64,000 nucleotides of DNA from Nonomuraea aridisoli. Lineage in GTDB: Bacteria > Actinomycetota > Actinomycetes > Streptosporangiales > Streptosporangiaceae. Under the pieces are notes generated by a model. The model was given only the letters and a program-made list of their open reading frames with translations. It was not told where the DNA came from and did no database searches. Where the stretch lies: contig NZ_POUD01000001.1 in NCBI RefSeq assembly GCF_003236395.1, forward strand, positions 62,001 through 126,000, given 5' to 3'. Of the stretch, positions 61,290 to 64,000 are shown in pieces. Numbering within the stretch: the first letter of the stretch is position 1; every line of letters begins with the position of its first letter. Both the position numbers and the translations under genes were made by a program.

Positions 61290-62312
61290 ATGCGTGGAGC
61301 AGTTCTGTACGCCCCGGGCGACGTCCGCGTCGAGGACCGCCCGGATCCGGCGATCATCGAGCCCACCGACGCGATCATCCGCGTGACGGCCGCCTGCATC
61401 TGCGGCTCCGACCTGTGGCCCTACCGGGGTGTGGAGAAGCTCGACGGGCCGGCCCCCATGGGGCACGAGTACGTCGGCATCGTCGAGGAGGTCGGCGACC
61501 AGGTCACCACGATCAGGCCGGGCCAGTTCGTGGTCGGCTCGTTCTGGGCCTCCGACAACACCTGCGAGATCTGCCGGGCGGGCTACCAGTGCGCGTGCGT
61601 CCAGCGCGTGCTGATGGGCACGATCGGCACCCAGGCCCAGCTGGCGCGGGTGCCGCTGGCCGACGGCACGCTCGTCGCCACCCCCGGCATGCCGGACGCG
61701 GACCTGGTCCCGAGCCTGCTGGCCGCCTCCGACGTGCTCGGCACCGGCTGGTTCGCCGCCGTCGCCGCCGCGGCGGGGCCGGGCAAGACCGTGGCCGTCG
61801 TCGGTGACGGCGCGGTCGGCCTGTGCGGGGTCATGGCCGCCAAGCAGCTCGGCGCCGAGCGGATCATCGCGATGAGCCGCCACGCGCCCCGGCAGGAGCT
61901 GGCCCGCCAGTTCGGCGCCACCGACATCGTCACCGAGCGCGGCGACGAAGGCGTGGCCAAGATCAAGGAGCTGACGAACGGGCTCGGCGCGCACAGCGTC
62001 GTCGAGGCGGTCGGCACCCAGGAGTCGATGATGCAGGCCATCCATGCCACCCGCCCCGGAGGGCACGTCGGCTTCGTCGGGGTCGCCCACGACGTCGCGT
62101 TGCCCGGCGACGAACTGTTCAACGCCGTCGTGCACGTGCACGGTGGCCCCGCGCCGGTACGCCAGTACCTGCCGCAGCTCATCGGCCTGATCTGCGACCG
62201 CACGATCGACCCCGGCAAGGTCTTCGACCTGACCCTGCCCCTGGAGGAGGCGGCCGAGGGATACCGGGCCATGGACGAACGCCGCGCCATCAAGGTCCTC
62301 CTCCAACCTTGA
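61290..62312 (+). CDS. zinc-dependent alcohol dehydrogenase
   Basis: This 340-residue medium-chain dehydrogenase has catalytic zinc ligands Cys38 (ACICGSDLW) and His59-Glu60 (MGHEYVG). A structural zinc loop reads NTCEICRAGYQCAC, and the Rossmann loop is VVGDGAVGLCG. GNGGHVGFVG-like patterns complete the coenzyme domain. The spacing of the structural cysteines (C-x2-C-x6-C-x-C) differs from the common x2-x2-x7 pattern, as in a subgroup of actinomycete enzymes. The ATG at 61290 follows AAGGAGG by 8 nt. It is probably controlled by the divergent MmyB-type regulator. The alcohol or aldehyde substrate is unknown. Confidence 0.88.
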   Translation: MRGAVLYAPGDVRVEDRPDPAIIEPTDAIIRVTAACICGSDLWPYRGVEKLDGPAPMGHEYVGIVEEVGDQVTTIRPGQFVVGSFWASDNTCEICRAGYQCACVQRVLMGTIGTQAQLARVPLADGTLVATPGMPDADLVPSLLAASDVLGTGWFAAVAAAAGPGKTVAVVGDGAVGLCGVMAAKQLGAERIIAMSRHAPRQELARQFGATDIVTERGDEGVAKIKELTNGLGAHSVVEAVGTQESMMQAIHATRPGGHVGFVGVAHDVALPGDELFNAVVHVHGGPAPVRQYLPQLIGLICDRTIDPGKVFDLTLPLEEAAEGYRAMDERRAIKVLLQP

Positions 62313-62348
62313 CCCGCCGCCGACCGGCAGGACCCCGAAGGAGAGGCC

Positions 62349-62765
62349 ATGTCCGACGAACTCGCCGACGAAGACCACCCCGACGGGCGAGCGCCGTCTG
62401 GGGCGTCCCGGCGGGATTTCCTGTCGGCGACCGCCGCCGGCGGCGTGGTGGCCGGTGTCCTGCCGTCCGCGACCGGCCCCGAGCGGGCCTGCGCGTCGAC
62501 CGGCGGTCACAGCAGCGCGCTGTCGGTGACGGCGAACGGGCGGCACCACCAGGTGACGATCGACAACCGCACGTCGTTGCTGGATCTGCTGCGCGAGCGG
62601 CTCGCCCTGCCGGGCACCAAGAAGGGCTGCGATCAGGGCGCCTGCGGGGCGTGCACGGTGCTGGTGGACGGCCGCCGCGTCAACGCGTTCCTGACGCCGG
62701 CGGTGCGGTGCCAGGGGCACCTGCGTACACCCTGTCTGCCCTCAACCCACCCCAAGGCTCTGTGA
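62349..62765 (+). pseudogene. truncated Tat-exported [2Fe-2S] subunit of an aldehyde/xanthine oxidoreductase
   Basis: This frame encodes 138 residues. A twin-arginine signal (SRRDFLSATAAGGVVAG) is followed by the first iron-sulfur domain of PaoA/YagT-type subunits (VTIDNRTSLLDLLRERLALP, GTKKGCDQGACGACTVLVDG). The fourth cluster cysteine, expected in RVNACLTLAV, is Phe (RVNAFLTPAV). After that the homology ends and an unrelated tail leads to a stop. The second [2Fe-2S] domain (about 90 residues) is missing, and no FAD or molybdenum subunit follows. The gene looks dead. Confidence 0.75.
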
Positions 62766-63800
62766 TCATGCCGAGTCGGCGGCGTCCAAGGCGAGTACGG
62801 CGAACGTGGCGAGCCAGTGGTCGCTGGTGAAGTCGCCGGCGACCACCTGGGGCAGAGCGGCCCTCAGTTGCGCTGAGGCCGCGGCGGTGAGCCGTGGACG
62901 GCGCCCGTCGTCGGACGGGAGCGCGGCGGCGATGGCCCACAGCGCCGCCGCCCGGCTGAGCGCGAGCCCGATCAGGTGCCCGATGTGGGGATCGTGACGA
63001 TCGGACACGATCGGCGGCTCCAGCAGAGCCCGCGGCTCACCGTGTGCCAGCCCCGGCAGGAACGCCGACAACCACGCCGCGAACTCCTCGCCGGTCAGTA
63101 CCCGCCGCATCAGATCCGCCTCGGTGAGGGCCGGCGAGACGAAGTCGTGCCCGGACGGCTCCCAGGCCGCCGGATAGTCGCGGTCTGTGCCGAACCAGCG
63201 CCGGGCGGTCCCCGTGACGACACCCACGAGCTCCGCGCACCCTGCCGACTCGGCCGAGTCCAGGATCAACCCCAGCGCGAACGCGCTGTTGGAATGAACG
63301 CCATGGCGCACGGGATAGGTGGCCTTGGCCAGCCACCCCTCGACGAGCTCGGCGACGGCCGTCACCGCCGGGCGCAGCGCGTCCGCCCATCGTGCCCCGT
63401 CACCGCCGGCCGATGCGCATTCGGCCGCCAGCGCGAGCAGCCAGGCCCAGCCGTAGGGCCGTTCGAACGTCGGGTTGGCCCGCAGGTAGCCGGCCTCGGT
63501 CGTCAGGTGCTCGGGCGTCAGATGCCGGTCCAGCACCTCCCGAACGGCGGCCGCGTCGATCTCCGCCGGGTTCCGCCGCAGCAGCCGTACCAGCAGCCAG
63601 TGCATGTGCACCGCGGAGTGCCAGTCGTAGGAGCCGTAGAAGGCCGGATGGAGGACGCGCGGCAGCACGGTGTCGTCCGGACCCCTGACGAGGTGCTGCG
63701 GAGCGTTCGGGAACTCCCGCGTCACGTTCTCCAGAGCGAGGGCGGCGATGCGGGGGGCGAGGTCGGCAACGGTCGGCAGTGGATCAGTGGAGGGAGCCAC
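62766..63800 (-). CDS. DUF2891 family protein
   Basis: This 344-residue protein matches DUF2891: LALENVTREFPNAPQHLVRG, LHPAFYGSYDWHSAVHMHWL, RPYGWAWLLALAAE, PVRHGVHSNSAFALGLILDS and EPSGHDFVSPALTEADLMRR. The fold is a helical toroid of the kind found in glycoside hydrolases, with conserved Asp-Trp-His residues, but no activity is established. It is cytoplasmic. The GTG at 63800 has GAAGGAG upstream and overlaps the tail of the pyroglutamyl peptidase gene by 17 nt, suggesting a two-gene operon. Confidence 0.88.
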   Translation of the reverse strand: MAPSTDPLPTVADLAPRIAALALENVTREFPNAPQHLVRGPDDTVLPRVLHPAFYGSYDWHSAVHMHWLLVRLLRRNPAEIDAAAVREVLDRHLTPEHLTTEAGYLRANPTFERPYGWAWLLALAAECASAGGDGARWADALRPAVTAVAELVEGWLAKATYPVRHGVHSNSAFALGLILDSAESAGCAELVGVVTGTARRWFGTDRDYPAAWEPSGHDFVSPALTEADLMRRVLTGEEFAAWLSAFLPGLAHGEPRALLEPPIVSDRHDPHIGHLIGLALSRAAALWAIAAALPSDDGRRPRLTAAASAQLRAALPQVVAGDFTSDHWLATFAVLALDAADSA

Positions 63801-64000
63801 CGGTCTCCTTCAGATCTGCGGTCGTGGTGACCGCCGCGGACACGATCGCCGTCAGCGCCTCGGCGATCGACTTGACGGACATCGACGGCTGGTCGCCACC
63901 CGGGACCTGTTCGGGCAGGTACGGCACGTGCACGAAGCCGCCGCGCACCCCCGGCCGCCCGGACGCGATGAGATGCATCAGGCCGTAGAAGACGTGGTTG
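63784..64000 (-). CDS. pcp: pyroglutamyl peptidase I, C-terminal part
   Basis: About 71 codons at the window end encode NHVFYGLMHLIASGRPGVRG, then GFVHVPYLPEQVPGG and PSMSVKSIAEALTAIVSA. This is the C-terminus of peptidase family C15, which removes N-terminal pyroglutamate. The His in GFVHVPYLP is the catalytic-triad position. The nucleophilic Cys would lie just before NHVFYGL, outside the window. The start is not visible. Confidence 0.85.
   Translation of the reverse strand, partial: NHVFYGLMHLIASGRPGVRGGFVHVPYLPEQVPGGDQPSMSVKSIAEALTAIVSAAVTTTADLKETGGSLH

Overview
The window is very GC-rich DNA with dense genes, many GTG and TTG starts, frequent 4-nt start/stop overlaps and Tat-type signal peptides. 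It holds a six-HAMP hybrid kinase, an ANTAR/SpoIIE phosphatase and an ECF42/DGPF pair. All of this points to an Actinomycetes chromosome, probably Streptomyces- or Nonomuraea-like, although the genus cannot be fixed from sequence alone. I see no rRNA, tRNA, CRISPR array, prophage or insertion sequence.

Layout. 1-10.5 kb: an MmyB-type regulator cut by the window edge, an alpha/beta hydrolase, a DUF305 lipoprotein, an LVIVD-repeat secreted protein, a VOC/YCII/ECF42-sigma operon, a P450 remnant, a PLP enzyme with an MFS exporter, and a Tat-exported class V aminotransferase. 10.5-11.5 kb: a variant FMN riboswitch ahead of a decayed ribE::ribB fusion. 11.5-12.4 kb: a lipoprotein.

12.4-28.9 kb: a metal and formate island. 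Two minus-strand operons encode a tungstate-type ABC importer (TupABC), a MobA-MoaD fusion, a tungsten aldehyde:ferredoxin oxidoreductase, a two-subunit NAD-linked Mo/W formate dehydrogenase (FdhA plus a NuoE-NuoF fusion) and two MoeA proteins. One MoeA carries a periplasmic-binding-protein-like C-terminal domain. The same domain recurs in a divergently transcribed GntR-type regulator. A LysR gene and a second, metal-free NAD formate dehydrogenase follow, with a dyad between them.

29.8-36.6 kb: a giant hybrid histidine kinase and an ANTAR-PAS-SpoIIE phosphatase. 36.7-39.3 kb: an unknown gene and a TetR/SDR pair flanked by two matching operators.

39.3-52.6 kb: an aromatic catabolism island. 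It holds an MHS transporter, benzoylformate decarboxylase, a two-component system, aldehyde dehydrogenase, a LigM-type THF-dependent O-demethylase, a LigK/GalC aldolase, a GalB hydratase, MetF, LigA, LigB, an alpha/beta hydrolase and a muconolactone-isomerase-like protein. Together they describe O-demethylation, extradiol 4,5-cleavage, hydration and aldol cleavage to pyruvate and oxaloacetate. The lack of LigC and LigI favours gallate or 3-O-methylgallate over protocatechuate as ring-cleavage substrate. A shared motif recurs in three intergenic regions of this island. Methyl groups removed by LigM could pass through MetF to formate and then to the formate dehydrogenases 20 kb away (inference).

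52.6-64 kb: a small membrane protein, a secreted GH5 cellulase-like enzyme with a palindromic operator, a second two-component system, a CPBP protease, small secreted and SnoaL-like proteins, another MmyB-type regulator with a zinc alcohol dehydrogenase, several gene remnants, a DUF2891 protein, and the C-terminal end of pyroglutamyl peptidase.
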